Source: Delphinapterus leucas (Eukaryota; Chordata; Mammalia; Artiodactyla; Monodontidae). Taken from it: a DNA stretch of 64,000 nt. The translations under genes and the position numbers were made by a program. Location: assembly GCF_002288925.2 (NCBI RefSeq), contig NW_022098050.1, positions 7,954,452 through 8,018,451 on the forward strand. Reading direction: 5' to 3'. A model generated the notes under the pieces. It searched no databases. It was not told the origin of the DNA and was given only the letters and a program-made list of their open reading frames with translations. Shown here one piece after another: positions 21,720-34,439 of the stretch. How positions within the stretch are numbered: position 1 is the first letter of the stretch; every line of letters begins with the position of its first letter.

Positions 21720-22060
21720 CTATATCTATCATTTAGACTTAACTCTACAGGAAATTTTATTTGATGGTTAAAACCAGTCCTTATGCCAATGCTTCTTCAG
21801 TCGTTGTGGATTTGTGAAGTTCATTCTCTAATAGATTCCTCACAAAGTGTTCATGGAAAAATATTCCCCGAATCCTTGCATGCTCATAGCATGTCTGTAG
21901 CCTTTATACTTGAAAGTTAGCTTGGCTGGATATATAAATCCTTGACTTGTATTATCTTTCGCTGTCTATTTTAAATACGTTACTCCACTGTCTTTTGGTG
22001 TAAGGCCTTCCTGTCAAAAAGTCTAATGGATATCTGATGTTTTTCTCTTAAAAAGGCCTT
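21720..22060 (-). mobile_element. Old LINE-1 (L1M) fragment, antisense, continued
   Basis: Blocks such as ttagcttggctggatatat (21918) and ctccactgtcttttgg (21986) are antisense L1 sequence from the 3' region. It ends where a sense L1 begins. Confidence 0.6.
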
Positions 22061-23010
22061 GGTCCTTTTATACAAGAATAAGTTTCAAAGAGATCAGAAA
22101 TTTAAATATAAAATATGAAATTATATAAACACTAAGTAAAATATGGGTGGATTTCTTATAACATGGTAGTAGAAAAACTTCCTTAATTATAATTCAAAAT
22201 TCAGAAGCAATAAAAGAAAGGATTGATAAATTTTATTACATTAATTTTTTTTGCATGGCAAAAAGCACATTAATAAAAATCAAAAGAAAACCTGGGAAAA
22301 TATGTTTGTGATTTATATTACAAAAAAAAAAGAAAACTAGCTCTAATAATACAGAGATTCTCAAAATAGAGCGTTAGAGGGCATCAATATGAAGAAAGAA
22401 ATGGACCAAAAATATGAACCTTAAGCTCACCAAAGAAACAAAAAATGGATTCTAAATGTGAACATATACTCTGTCTTACTTATTATATAAGAATTGTTCA
22501 TTAAAACTATAGTTAGATGGTATTTCTTACCTACTAGTTGACAAAAATCCAAAAATCTAACAAGACACTGCACTGGCAAAGCTACAGAGAAACAATTATA
22601 ATCATATATTATTGGTGGGGGATGCAAAATAATACAATTCCTATGTAGGTGAGTTTGACAAGATCCAAAAAAAAAATTACATTGGCATGTACCTTATATC
22701 TCAGCAATGTCACTGCTATCCCAAAGATACACTATCAGATACCTGTAATTATTTATACATTTGGTTATTCTTTACAACGTTATTTGTGATGGAAAAACTG
22801 CAGACATAATCCACATTGCTATCATTAAGGAACTGATTTAATAACTAGAATACTATACAGCCATAAAATGAATGTGGAAGATCAATTTACACTGATATGG
22901 AGCGATTTTCCAGAGTGATTATTAGTTATGAACAGTATATCTAGTATGCTACATTTTATGTATAGAAATATAAGTATACATATATGTTTATACTTCCAAC
23001 CCTGCCCCCC
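22061..23010 (+). mobile_element. Old LINE-1 3' end
   Basis: Sense L1 order: 22061-22330 resembles the end of ORF2, 22500-22640 the ORF2 tail, and 22840-22870 the tactatacagccataaaatg block. Together with 20701-22060 it forms two L1s pointing away from each other. Confidence 0.7.
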
Positions 23011-23104
23011 AAAAATGATTGTAACAGTAAGCCAAAAACCAATAAAAATTGTTATCTGTAGTTAAAACACATGGTAAGTGGGAAAGTAAAGAAACTAACG
23101 CTTG

Positions 23105-23265
23105 ACAAGGGTAGTGTTATTCTCCCCATTTCATCTGTGGATGAGACAACTGAAGCTTAGAAATCTGAAGGAGAATGAACAAGGAAACAAAGCTAGTAAG
23201 TGACACAGTAGGATTCAAATCCAGCTCTGTTGATTTCAGAGATCATCTTCTTAACCACCACATTA
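23105..23265 (-). mobile_element. MIR fragment, antisense
   Basis: The region has the antisense MIR order: tattctccccatttcatctg, gacaactgaagcttagaa, acaaagctagtaagtgacac, attcaaatccagctctg, in register over 150 bp. Confidence 0.85.
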
Positions 23266-23602
23266 TGTATTGTCATTAAATACAAACTGACACCACCTCG
23301 CCTGTCTGAAATTGATGTGTTGGCATTCTGTAGTCTCCCCAGAATGCAGCTGAGAGCAGTAAGAAAAAAAATTAAAGGATGCAACATGCCACTTAAAACG
23401 TATGTACTTTACTCAGGAAATGTTCTTAAGTTCTCCTTCAATATACATTTACTTTACTTACTATGCTAACTTGCTTGGTTATCTGAACACCAAGTTTACA
23501 AAACAGGAGGTAATGAGAAGCATCTATGGAAGGTAATTGGCAGAGGCATGAGAACGGACAGCTTGAAAGTCCACAAGAAAACTAACAAAAATAACAGGTT
23601 AA

Positions 23603-23816
23603 GGGCTTCCCTGGTGGCGCAGTGGTTGAGAGTTCACCTGCCGATGCAGGGGACACGGGTTCGTGCCCCGGTCCGGGAAGATCCCATATGCCACGGAGCG
23701 GCTGGGCCCGTGAGCCATGGCCGCTGAGCCTGCGCATCCAGAGCCTGTGCTCCACAGCGGGAGAGGCCACAACAGTGAGAGGCCCGCGTACCGCAAAAAA
23801 AAAAAAAAAAAAAAAA
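23603..23816 (+). mobile_element. CHR-type SINE, short (deleted) form
   Basis: A young-looking copy with tRNA-Glu-like head, short body and a pure poly(A) tail of about 22 nt (23795-23816). Box A-like tggcgcagtgg is at 23615-23625 and box B-like ggttcgtgccc at 23658-23668; these are the internal RNA polymerase III promoter elements of the family. The duplication is short and unclear (about gttaa at both sides). Confidence 0.95.
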
Positions 23817-24360
23817 TGTTAACTCAAGTTCTAAGGACCTTTAGTATGCAGTAAAGGAGCTCTGATTATCGCAAAACCATAGCATGCAATTATGGTTCAT
23901 ATGTAATGAAGCTCTTATGTCATCAAGAAAATGTATAATTATGTTCAACATATTTTATACAATAGTAGAGAAAGAGTGTTACCCTAAATTGATAAAGTAA
24001 AATAACATTTGGTGTTTAAAGCAAAAAAAAAAAAATTAACACTTTCCTGAATATGTCTTACTACATAGTTTTGAATTTGGATTTGTACTTGGTTTTACAT
24101 GTTTAAATATAAAATTAAATAAAAAGGGAAAATCAGTAACTAAAATTTTTTAATAATTTAAAACAACCAAACTGCAAATCAAGTTGGTGACAAAATAATA
24201 CAGAAAACAATTATTTTAACTGACTTTAGAACCTGGTACTTTAACAGCACATACTTAGTGGAATATAGGCTCAAAAAAATAGAGCCACAAAGAAATCTCA
24301 AAATTAATTCATTAGGAAAATTGTTAGTAACAGTATCAGTGTTATTTTGAATCTATTTGG
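23817..24360. other. No recognised feature
   Basis: AT-rich, apparently unique sequence without gene signals. Confidence 0.4.
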
Positions 24361-24381
24361 AGGGGGGATGGGTTGTGGGGT

Positions 24382-24508
24382 TTTTTTTGTTTTTTTTTTA
24401 ACTTTGGCCTCGCGGCTTGAGAGATCTCAGTTCCCCAACCAGGGACTGAACCCGGGCCACGGCAGTGAAAGCGCTGAATCCTAACCACTAGACCACCAGG
24501 AGCTCCCT
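24382..24508 (-). mobile_element. Short tRNA-Glu SINE (head-only type), antisense
   Basis: About 127 bp on the minus strand holding only a tRNA-like head (complement of the box B region around accagggactgaacccgggcc) and an A/T tail on the left. It differs from the CHR copies in the body and resembles the monomeric tRNA-Glu SINEs of cetartiodactyls. Confidence 0.8.
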
Positions 24509-24659
24509 GAATTTATTTTTAATAGTGTAAGTAATGCAAATTATTAAGTACGGGAATATAGTTAGGAACCAATGCTTCCCATGTAAGAGAAAAGAGATTC
24601 AGGTATAAAATCAAATAATTTAAATTAAAAATATAATATTAAATTTGAATTAAAATTCT

Positions 24660-26080
24660 TAACATGAAGTCATTATTTCTTTTCTTTTTTAAGATACATA
24701 TGCCTTAGCATTTCTCTACTAGAAGCAGTGACAAGTCAATAGCAGTGAACACAACTACACCCAGATTGTGGTCTTCAAACATCATATTTCACCAAAAGAA
24801 ATGAGCGCTCCTTACAGTCTATTTCCAAGTTTGGGTCAAAAAACATACAAACATCTTGTTGTGCCATCAGAGACTAAAAGGCTGTGACAAAAAGAGATCA
24901 GAGCCAACGTGTAGATAATATCATTGGCCAAAGATGGGGTAATTTGAGCATCAAATTGACTAATGAATAATGAACACAACGGATAGAGCATGCTGAATTT
25001 ATTAAATATTAAAAATCTCTAATATTTTAAAATAAATAAAACAGAAAAATACCATGATTGAACAAAAATGAAAGAAACAAGGGCATAAACTTTTTATCAA
25101 AATTGACAAATAAGCATTTACCTTGCCTTTCCTCTATGAACCATTTTTTAGAGTAACCAGTTAGAAAATAACCGCTTGGCAATCCCTAATAAAACAATTG
25201 ATTCTTGAATGAGTTATCACTGAATGAAACCATTAGATGAAAGCTTGAGTGGGAAATTGACAATGGAGGGAGATGGCAGTTGACAGCTAAACTCACTGAC
25301 CAACTGTAGCCTCACTGATAGTAGAACAACAAACACTATGCATCTTCTGAGGTGATATGCCATGTCAAGCACATAGCCTCACCTATAAAAGTTTTACTAA
25401 CAATATTGAAGCTGAACTAATCAAGCCTCTAGTACCAACCCCAACTTACCAAAAGTATAAGCAATATAGAGGAACAAGTTAAGTGACACTGTATGGACCA
25501 AACTGCCGAATTGATAATATGGACCCTTCTACAAGAACATGGGACTGACTTCTGCAAACAGAACATGGGCAGGAAAAATTGGAAAAGGAAAAATGGAAGG
25601 GAGGACTCACATTAAAGGAAACCTAAGGGAAATAGTAGCCTATGGTAATGTGTGAACATTGCTTAGATCCTGTTTCAAATAAGTCAACTGCAGAAGGATA
25701 CACTGGGATCATTTGGATATGGACTGTGTATTAGTTGACACCAAAGAATTATTTTTATTGTTAATTTCGGTAGATGTGTTAATGGTATTCTGGTTATTTA
25801 AGAAAATGTCCCTAATTTTTAAAGATGTATACTATAGTGCAGAAATAAAAATGACATCACATCTGGGATTTGTTTCAAACTACTTCAGAGAAGGCAAAAA
25901 CAAACAAAAAATAATTAGATAAAGTGAATATGGCAAAATCTTGGTAACTGTTCAATCAAGGTAAAGGGAATATAGGGATTCATTGTGTTATTCTATATAC
26001 TTTTATGTATTTTTGAAATTTTTTATTTTAGACTTTTAAAATATTTAATTCCCCACAGGAAAGTAAGCAAAAGCAACATT
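24660..26080 (+). mobile_element. Ancient repeat D, unnamed, with typical 3' end
   Basis: The right part (about 25700-26060) has blocks such as gttatttaagaaaatgtcc and ggaatatagggattcattgtg seen in a widespread old mammalian repeat; a related copy lies at about 49440-50470 (gttatataagaaaatgtc, aggagttctttgtact). The left part is assigned by continuity only. I cannot name the family. Confidence 0.45.
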
Positions 26081-28170
26081 TTTCAGGACTTTGATTATAA
26101 TATTAAATCAGAGGAGGTTCAAAACAGTCACAGAGGTCAAAGTTCCCTACTGTTTTAAGCACCACTTATAAAGCAGGTGGCAGTTTAAGTAAAATTATAT
26201 GGAACAGTTTTATGAAAAACAGTGATTTGTAGGATAATCTCCTTTCTATGAAATTATGTCTGTTCACCCACCTATCTGTCTGACTATTCATCTTTACACA
26301 CTGAGGTTTTGATGATTTTCTGGCATTGGTTTAATATTAATTATGAAATTTTTTGTGTGGGATTTGGGGTGTGTTTTTCAGTTTTTTCTCAAATTCTGTA
26401 CCATAGTCACAATGCTAGAGTCATTATTGTTTTTAAAATTGCTAGTTGTGAGCCACTAAGATGACTTTGTAATCCACTAATGAGGCACAATCCACAATTT
26501 GAAAAACACTGCCTTGGGGGACCTGAAAAGATACTTAATTCCTGAAATGATGAAGTAAATAATCTAATTGGAAAAAATAAATATTGAATTTGGGACACAC
26601 ATTACAAGAGACACGTGGTTTAAGGTAAATGAATATTCCAGATTAGTGTCACAAGAAGGGCAAAAATCACTATAAATAAGTGGTCAGCAATAGCTTAATG
26701 GTGTAGAAGAGTCAAGGAATATGGGTAGCATATACATGAACAAAAAGAGATGGAGATTAATATTTCTGGTAGAGTTAGGAAGGGGAACTGCATGAACAGG
26801 GACATGAAGAAATGTAAATGATGTGTATTTGGATACTGATATAAACCTGTTCGGTTTGGAGTCACACAAAAGATAATGAAGGACTTATCTTTTTTTATCA
26901 CCTCATATTTGGACATATTATTCTTAGATTTGTCCAGTTGCTCCGATATGCTTGAATGAGGATTTTACTTAGTCCCCAAACTCAAACAATAATGATAACC
27001 TTCTACTAATTTTTCTGGAATACATTTATGACGAAAAGAAAAGATCATCTTTACATATATGAAGGGCATTGGGATGCTTTCATTATTGGCTTCCTGGGAA
27101 GTTCAGATACATTCTGCAGTCCCATATCCTTAACAGAAGGTTTAAAGGTGACTGTACATTTTGCACACACTGCTCATAAACTGACTTGATTCACAGCGGT
27201 ACTTATTAATAACCGTTATCCTAGGAGGATGACTCTGTGTCCCTAGTATGAACACTAGAGGCCTCAAGACTTCTTTCTAGTAATAATATCATAGCTGAGA
27301 TTTCCATACGTAGAAATACATCATGCATCTTAGAAAAATACTCGCTTTACCCTCATGGACCTCCTGAAAGGAGCCAATATTGTTCTAATGTAAATAAAGC
27401 AAATTTAACACTTGTGTATTTTGAGGAAGTATTAACAAAGGTAATCGATTTGTAAAAAATGAATCTGCTCTTTTTTCTTCCTTGAATTAAACACTACGCC
27501 TATGCAAATTTATTGATAGATCCCAGGAAGGATTTCAGGAGCCCTAGAGTACTTTCTGGTCAATTATATCTATACATCCTTTAAACCTAGAGGATACAGC
27601 ATCTTCTGCAGCATATGGAAATGGTAGAATGTTAGAGAAAACAGTTAAAATAATACATGGGCTGAGTGACTATACATATTTTAAAACAAATTCTCTACAT
27701 AAAATTATGAAAATAAAATCCTTTTCTCCTATAGTATTGCATAAATGAAATGAATAAGATATTCTGATGATGGAGGCAGATAAAGATTTTAATGTTAGAA
27801 AGAAAATAATCAATCAAAACTAGTATTCTTACCTTGGTGATTTAAATAAAAATAATAAAAGAAAAATAATCAATGCAAATAAAATATTGTGTGGAAGTAC
27901 ACCAAAAAAGAAAAAGGTAGTTTTCCCTTCCCTGAATGAAAAATGTTTTTACAGGTTATATTCTCTTCCTAACTTCTCACTGATCTGGCATTTCATCTCA
28001 CTTCAGAGTAGAATATGCCAGATTTACTTTTATACAGTGATAAAAACATTCTCTTTTCACTTTATTGTGAAAAATGTTAGAAGAAAATATTAGGACATAG
28101 AAAATCACAGCCATTTATTTTGTTCAACAGTAATTTACTAACCACCAACCTTCAAGGATCAAACAGCCTA
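26081..28170. other. Repeat-poor stretch, no gene seen
   Basis: About 2 kb without clear transposons. 26410-26515 may be the remnant of a short hAT-like element (end block tttgaaaaacactg), at low confidence. No exon-like open frame is seen. Confidence 0.35.
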
Positions 28171-28174
28171 GAGA

Positions 28175-28252
28175 AAGAGACCGAGTCATCAGGCCCACAC
28201 AATCCCATGTGATAAGAGACCGAGTCATCAGGCCCACACAATCCCATGTGAT
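28175..28252. repeat. Perfect 39-bp tandem duplication
   Basis: The unit beginning aagagaccgagtcatc occurs at 28175-28213 and again, without a mismatch, at 28214-28252. It is in otherwise unique sequence. Perfect identity suggests a recent duplication or an assembly artefact. Confidence 0.97.
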
Positions 28253-28339
28253 ATAAGTGCTACCAGGGTTTAAATACAGGTTATTCTCCAACATATGATC
28301 AAGATGTCTATCTAGTATTCAAGGAAAACCGTAATTAGA

Positions 28340-28912
28340 AAAGATACATGCACCCCACTGTTCACAGCAGCACTGTTTACAATAGCCAGGACATGGGAGC
28401 AACCTAAGTGTCCATAGACAGAGGAATGGATAAAGAAGATGTGGCACATATATACAATGGAATATTACTCGGCCATGAAAAAGAACGAAATAATGCCATC
28501 TGCAGCAATATGGATGGACCTAGAGATTGTCATACTGAGTGAAGTAAGTCAGACAGAGAAAGACAGCTATCATATGATATCACTCAGAAGTGGAATCTAA
28601 AAAAATGGTACAAATGAACTTATTTATAAAACAGAAATACAATCACAGATGTAAGAAACAATCTTACGGTGACCAAGGAGGAAAGGGGGGGAGGAATAAA
28701 TTAGGAGACATATACACACTACTATATATAAAATAGATAACTAATAAGGACCTACTGTATAGTACAGGGAACTCCACTCAATACTCTGTGATGACATATA
28801 TGGAAAAGAATCTAAAAAGAGTGGATATATGTGTATGTATATCTGATTCACTTTTTTGTACAGCAGAAAGTAACACATTATAAATTAACTATACCCCAAT
28901 TTAAAAAATCAA
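28340..28912 (+). mobile_element. Younger LINE-1 3' end, 5'-truncated
   Basis: A sense L1 copy of the artiodactyl/cetacean type carries the last part of ORF2 and the 3'UTR (blocks near 28430-28510, 28575-28600, 28755-28775), ending in an A-rich tail near 28900. Divergence is moderate. A clear duplication was not found. Confidence 0.85.
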
Positions 28913-28949
28913 GAAGAATTCATGTATTACATATATTGTCTCTAATCCA

Positions 28950-30460
28950 CATAGTGTATCTATTTGTTTTTTTAAATTTCTCTCAGCAAAGTTTTCTAGA
29001 TATCATAATACAAATCTTGAACATACTTTATTAAAATTATTCCTAAGTATTTATTTTTGATGCTATTATAAATTCATTCTAAAACATCATTTTGTGATTG
29101 TTCATTATTAGTATATAACTGATATTTGGAAATTGACCTTGTACTCTTTGTTCTTGTTAAACTCATTTATTAATTCTAGTGTGTTATTTTGTAGATTATT
29201 TGGTATTTTATTTGTAGATGATCATGTCACATAAGAATAAAAGGAATTTTGTTTCTTTCTTTCCACCTGTGTGCATTTCATTTCTTTTTCCTGATTATAC
29301 TGGCTAGATTCTCCAGCACAATATTGAATACTTGGAGTGAGAACAGACATTCTTGCTTCATTTCTAGTCAGTAAGTGAAACTGTTCAGTCAATCACCACT
29401 AACTGTTGTGTTAGGTGTGTTTTGCGGATGATCTTCATCAGGTTGTGAGAAGTTCCCAGGTATTTTTAGTTTGCAGAGATTTTTTTACTTTGAACAAATG
29501 TTGAATTTTTGTCAAATATTCTTTCTGCATCTAAGATAACTTTTTTTCTTTTTCCACTGTTAATATGGCGAATTACACTGATAGATTTTTTTAATGTTAA
29601 CAAATTTGCATTCCTAGGGTATGACCTAGTTGGTCATGATGCATTATCCTTTTAAAATATTGATGATTTTATTCTATAATACCTTGTTAAAGATTTTTGG
29701 TTCTATGTTTATAAAGGACACGCATCTATAGTTTGTTTTGATTGTAATATCTTTGTGTTTGGTATCAGGTCAATGTCAGCCTTACAAAATTATCTGGGAA
29801 GTTTTCCTCCACTTCTATTTTCAAGACACCCTTGTATAGAGTTGGTATTATTTCATCTTTTAATGTTTGGTAGAATTCAACAGAAGAGCCATCCAGGTCT
29901 GGCTTTTTTTTTTTCCTTTGCTTTTTTTTTTGGGGGGGGGAAGATATTTCACTGCAAATTCAATTTCCTTAATATATATATATATGTGGATATTTGAGTT
30001 AACAACTTCTTCCTAAGTGAGCTTTGATAGTGTGTGGTTTCTAAGGAATGTGTTTACTTCATCTAAATCATGCAATTTGTTAGCATAAAGTTATTAATAA
30101 TACTCATTTACTATTCATGTAATGTCTATAAGATCTATAGGGATGCCCCTCTTGTTTCCTGATACTAGTAATTTGTGTATTATTTTCTTTTTTCTTGATA
30201 CATCTGTCTAAACATTTATCATATTGACATTTCCCCCCCCAAAAAAACACCTTTTGGTTTCATTGATTTCTCTATTGTCTTTTTGTCTTCTCTTTTAATA
30301 ATTTCTGTTCTTATAATTACTTCCTTCCTTCTCCTTGTTTTGGGCTTAATTTGCTCTTCCTTTTCCAGTTTCTTAAGACAGAAACTTACATGGCTTTAGC
30401 CATGAACCACAAATTTTGATATTGTTTTAAATTCTTTTAATTAAAATCTCCATCTATTCA
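28950..30460 (-). mobile_element. Old LINE-1 (L1M) ORF2 fragment, antisense
   Basis: The plus strand reads as the complement of the reverse-transcriptase region, for example about 29500-29560, 29750-29900 (the tttggtatcaggtcaatg block) and 30150-30330 towards the endonuclease. All frames are broken. It contains C8/A8 and G8 homopolymers at about 29931-29940 and 30232-30247. Confidence 0.75.
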
Positions 30461-30464
30461 TGCA

Positions 30465-31720
30465 TGTTGTCCACGTTTTTGCACTAGATACTTTAACTTA
30501 TTAATCAAGGTTATTTAAAATTTCCTATAAGTTCCAACACTGGTATCATCTCTAGGTCTGGTTCTTTTTACTGCTTTATTTCCTGACCATAGGTCAGTTT
30601 TACTCTCTTTTGTGTACATTTCCTAATTTTTGTTTGGATACTGGACACTGTGCAGAGACTGAGGTAAATGATGCTTATAACTAGAAATGAGCTCACCTCT
30701 CCTCTGTCAGGCTGTTCGTGTGGAGCAGTTTGAATAAATCTAGTTAGTAACTGAGCTGGGTTTAGATTTTATTATAGTTATATTCAGTGCACCACAGAAT
30801 TCAGAATCCTCCAGGAGTGGCTGCTGTTACTTTTACTTAATGTGGGCTCTTGGATACGAGGGTATTTTGTCCATGTTCTCCTGCTTCACCCTCGGCTTTT
30901 GAAAGGCCCTGCGCACCTGTATCACATGGGTTCTCTGTACATGGTCTTGCCCCTCCTCTAGAGAAAAGTAGATTGCCATTACTTGTTACTTGATGTGAAG
31001 CTCATCATGGGAGCTAGGGGAGGGGGCAATTCTCAATTCTCCTCAGCCAGCCTCAGTCTTGGGCTACGTATACCTGGAAAATTGGAGTGGGGATTTCTCA
31101 GCATTCCGGCCTTTCCTACCCCTATAGCAACCAAACTATTGTATCTATAAAGGACCTGGGATGCGAGAGGGTTTCTTGCCATGGGGTAGGCTTTTGATTT
31201 TACTTTTCCCTCAACAAGAGCATATTTTTCTTGAATCAGTGGTGAGAGGGTTTCCCTTCCCTTCCCTAAGTGATAGATTGCTGTTCCTTGTTATTTGGTG
31301 CAAGGCTCTTGGTGTGGTTACCGTTATGGCAGGTTTCCTGCGCCTCTCACAACGGCAGTTTACTCTTGCTTGTAACTGGGGAAAGGAGGGTTTTCTACCT
31401 CTTTCCCAGGAACAAATGGTTTTTGCTTCTATCTCTCCTCCCAAAGCAATGGATCTTTCCCTGGACCTTGGGTAAAAGCTGATTCCCTGCCCTTCCACCG
31501 AAGTTTAAGGTGTTTGCTCCATATGAGAGAAGGGTCTAGGAGTTGGGTGGTGTTTCATGCCTGTGCTCTCAGGTCTCCTGCTCTCTCCCCAGTCTTTCTC
31601 ATAGGTGCTTGGCAGAGGCCCATGGAAAAGAGATCAGGAAGGAACGGGGCTCTGAGACAGTCTATACTGTCCCACAGTTGCTCTTGAGGAATTCGTTAAA
31701 ATTTTAGCTGTCTTCTCACT
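30465..31720 (-). mobile_element. Old LINE-1 non-coding region, antisense (probable)
   Basis: The start (ctattcatgcatgttgtcc, ggttatttaaaatttcctataagttccaacac, ggtctggttctttt) is typical of the antisense 3' non-coding region of old L1s. It follows an ORF2 fragment in the wrong order for a single element, so it is a separate insertion. From about 30800 on, the assignment is weaker; open frames at 31161-31498 on both strands are not gene-like. Confidence 0.5.
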
Positions 31721-32925
31721 TGCTTTTTTGTAGGACACCTCTTCTTTTTATCCTCTGCCAGGGTGAAACAGTTTGTATGTATCTCTTTCCTTGGTGAGGC
31801 CTGTTACCCTTTGGAATTTATTTTACTTGCTCACTCATTGCATTGAGACGTTCAACTGTATGATAAGCACAGGAAAAGATAAGATTCTGTAGATTATCTT
31901 GTTATTGTTGTCTTTTTTTTTTTCTATTACAGTGGGAGAGGCTTTCTAGATCCTTAGCACTGTCATGGCATCTTTAGATGAAACAAAATGATAAAGTAAG
32001 GTTACTCCTTCATATACACTAGTTGTCCTCAAATATCCCCCCAAAAGTCTCTCTGAATGGGGAGTAATCATTGAACTTAAAACATGGAATGGAAATATCA
32101 CTAAAATATCCGTGTCTTGGGAAATAAAATACATTGATAGGAATTAGATATTTTTTAATGCAGAAAGCAAAACTCTGAGCAAATAGGACTTAGATATTAA
32201 AGTTTGTATATGGCAGGGTCAGAAGAGGTCAAATGGAAACTCCTTGGGTAGCTCTTAGTGCAGTGATGATCCAGAAAAGAATGGAATGTACTTTAAGGTA
32301 GAGCGAGGGAATGGGGCATTTTTCATCCTTCCTCTCCTCCTCCTTGTTCCCTAACGTCTGTAACTCCCTCAACCACAAAAGCAACTTGAATAAATATAGG
32401 AAGAAGGAATCACATACAATTCATTGAAGTCTTGCCCTCAGAACATTCTTATGGCCACTGTGGAGTAAATCAGATCTCACTTTCAGAATCGATGTTCCCT
32501 ATGAACAGAATATTGTGCTCTAAGCCAATGAATATATCAGGCAGAGGGATTCTGCTCTATTCTAAGCTGTAGGATATTTATTCTTTTCTGACATCAATTT
32601 TTCTTACTGAACAGATGATTCTTTATATCCATTAAAAGTTGTCTGTAAAATAGCCCTGTCTCAGCAGTTGAACTATTTGTCTAATGGTGCAATTGAGGAG
32701 GCATTGGAAGCAAGAATAGCTCCAAGGTGTTACTGAGGGAGCAGTGAAAGGAAAGCTTTTGATAATAGAAGTTCTGATAAATTAGACCAACCTGCTTACT
32801 GAAAAATACTAAAAACAAAGCAAAACTAGGCAAAATATAAGTAAACAAACAAGCAGACGACAAACACTTAAGAAGCATAAAACACTAACAAGATATGAAG
32901 GAGTTACTGAGCCAAGACAAGGAAA
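31721..32925. other. No recognised feature
   Basis: I could not assign this stretch. It contains an oligo-T run (31911-31923) and no exon-like frame. Confidence 0.35.
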
Positions 32926-32929
32926 GGAC

Positions 32930-33780
32930 TAGAGATCAGAGAGAGAGCCTGAACTGTGACCCAATAATTCCACTCCTGGGAGTACACCATACATGTATGT
33001 GTGCTTATTATGTGCATCAAGACACATATACAAGAAAGGTAATAGGTGACAGTTTATGGTTGCAGAAAACTGGAAACAGCTCTACTGTCCATCAACAGAA
33101 GAATGGATAAATAAACTGTGGTCTAGTTATATAATGAAAGAAGGCACGGCAATTGAAATGGTGTAACTACAGCTAAAATACACTGCTGCACTGGTTAATG
33201 CTTAACAATGGACTCTCGGAAAGACAAAGCTTTGATTTGTTGCATTTTCCAATTTTCATGGTGCAAACGCTCTTACCTTGGCTAAATTCACATTACCAAT
33301 GTAATTTCATTGGGCACAGGATTGAGGAGAGATGCATACAATCAGCTCCCATGAGCTGGGAAGCACCAGCTCAAGTACACTACTGGCTAAATGCAACAAT
33401 ATGGATGAATTTGACACATTTTAACGTTGAGTGTAAAAATCAAGAAAGAAAAAAATACGTGTAGTATAATTCTACTAATATGAAAACAGGCAAAACTAAA
33501 GAATAAACCTATTTTTTAAAGTGAAAAATATATATGGGTGATAAAACTCTGAAGGGAAGGAATAAAGAAACACTAAAAGAGACAGGCTATTAGTTCACCT
33601 GTGTGTAGGGCTGGGGTGGAAGAATAGATTATGATCTGGAAGCAGCACACAGGAAGCTTCTGGCAAATTTCTATTTCTTGACCTGTGGAGTGTTTACACA
33701 GTGTTTGTTTTACAGCAAGCTGTTAAGCCATATATTTAGGTTTTATGCAATTTTCTGTTATATTGTACAATCTTTTTAAA
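32930..33780 (+). mobile_element. Old LINE-1 3' end with a small insertion
   Basis: Sense L1 3' end: gacccaataattccactcctggg at about 32959, tgtccatcaacagaagaatgg at 33088, and the ORF2-end and 3'UTR blocks from 33385 on. Between 33179 and 33385 about 200 bp foreign to L1 are inserted. Confidence 0.75.
33179..33385. mobile_element. About 200-bp insertion of unknown type in the L1
   Basis: The inserted piece is bounded by imperfect direct repeats tacactgctg (33179-33188) and tacactactg (33376-33385). It has no A-tail and no tRNA-like head. A short non-autonomous DNA transposon is possible, but I saw no convincing terminal inverted repeats. Confidence 0.4.
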
Positions 33781-33789
33781 TGATGAAAG

Positions 33790-34299
33790 GCATTCTTTCG
33801 TCACAGAGGTGCTATAAAGATTCAAGGAACTTTCCTAAACGCTATCAGGAGGGCTAGAACTGACTCTCATAATTTAAGTCACTTAAGGGATCCTCTTAGC
33901 AAATTTCCTCAGATTCCCACAAGGTACATGAAAACTGCCAAAGTTAATGGTAAATTTCTTACAAAACAAGAAGAAACAGAAAAGTTAAAACATCATATTT
34001 ATTTCCAGAGTTAGATGTTATAACACAGATAACGGTTTTACTTTGTATTTTTGTCTCAACTATAGGGGGAAAAAAACCACCTCTTCTAACGTTATTCAAA
34101 ACTTATTTTTATTCTTTTTTTCATAAGTAAAAGGAAAACTTTCTACAGGTAGCAAAAGCAATTCAAATAATACAAAATATTCTTAAAATGAAAATTGAAA
34201 TGTATCCCCTCAAGCCCTACTCCATCACTGTCTATCCAATTACTTAGCTTTTCAAGGAACTTAATACTATCTCAAATGATCGTATTGGTGTTCCTGTTT
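33790..34299. other. No recognised feature
   Basis: AT-rich sequence with weak similarity to old L1 around 34090-34200; not enough to call. Confidence 0.35.
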
Positions 34300-34425
34300 C
34301 AACTATCTTTCCCACCAGATATAAGTACTGTGAGGGATGGGGTTAGGCCAGCTCATTCACCACTGTATCGTTAGTGCTTATAATAGAATACTGATAGATC
34401 ACAGTTGATCGTCAATAAGCTCTTC
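34300..34425 (+). mobile_element. L2-like 3' fragment
   Basis: The order of blocks (ccaccagatataagtac, tcattcaccactgtatc, cagttgatcgtcaataagc) resembles the conserved end of L2. Short and diverged. Confidence 0.45.
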
Positions 34426-34439
34426 TGGAAAGAAAATAG

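Noticed and set aside
23615..23668. tRNA-like box A and box B motifs in SINEs
   Set aside because: They belong to tRNA-derived SINE heads; no cloverleaf of a functional tRNA gene can be drawn.
28175..28252. Possible start of a CRISPR-like or satellite array
   Set aside because: Only two contiguous copies exist with no spacers, and the genome is mammalian.
31161..31498. Overlapping 95-104-codon frames on both strands
   Set aside because: Located in probable old L1-derived sequence, with no splice signals or recognisable domain.
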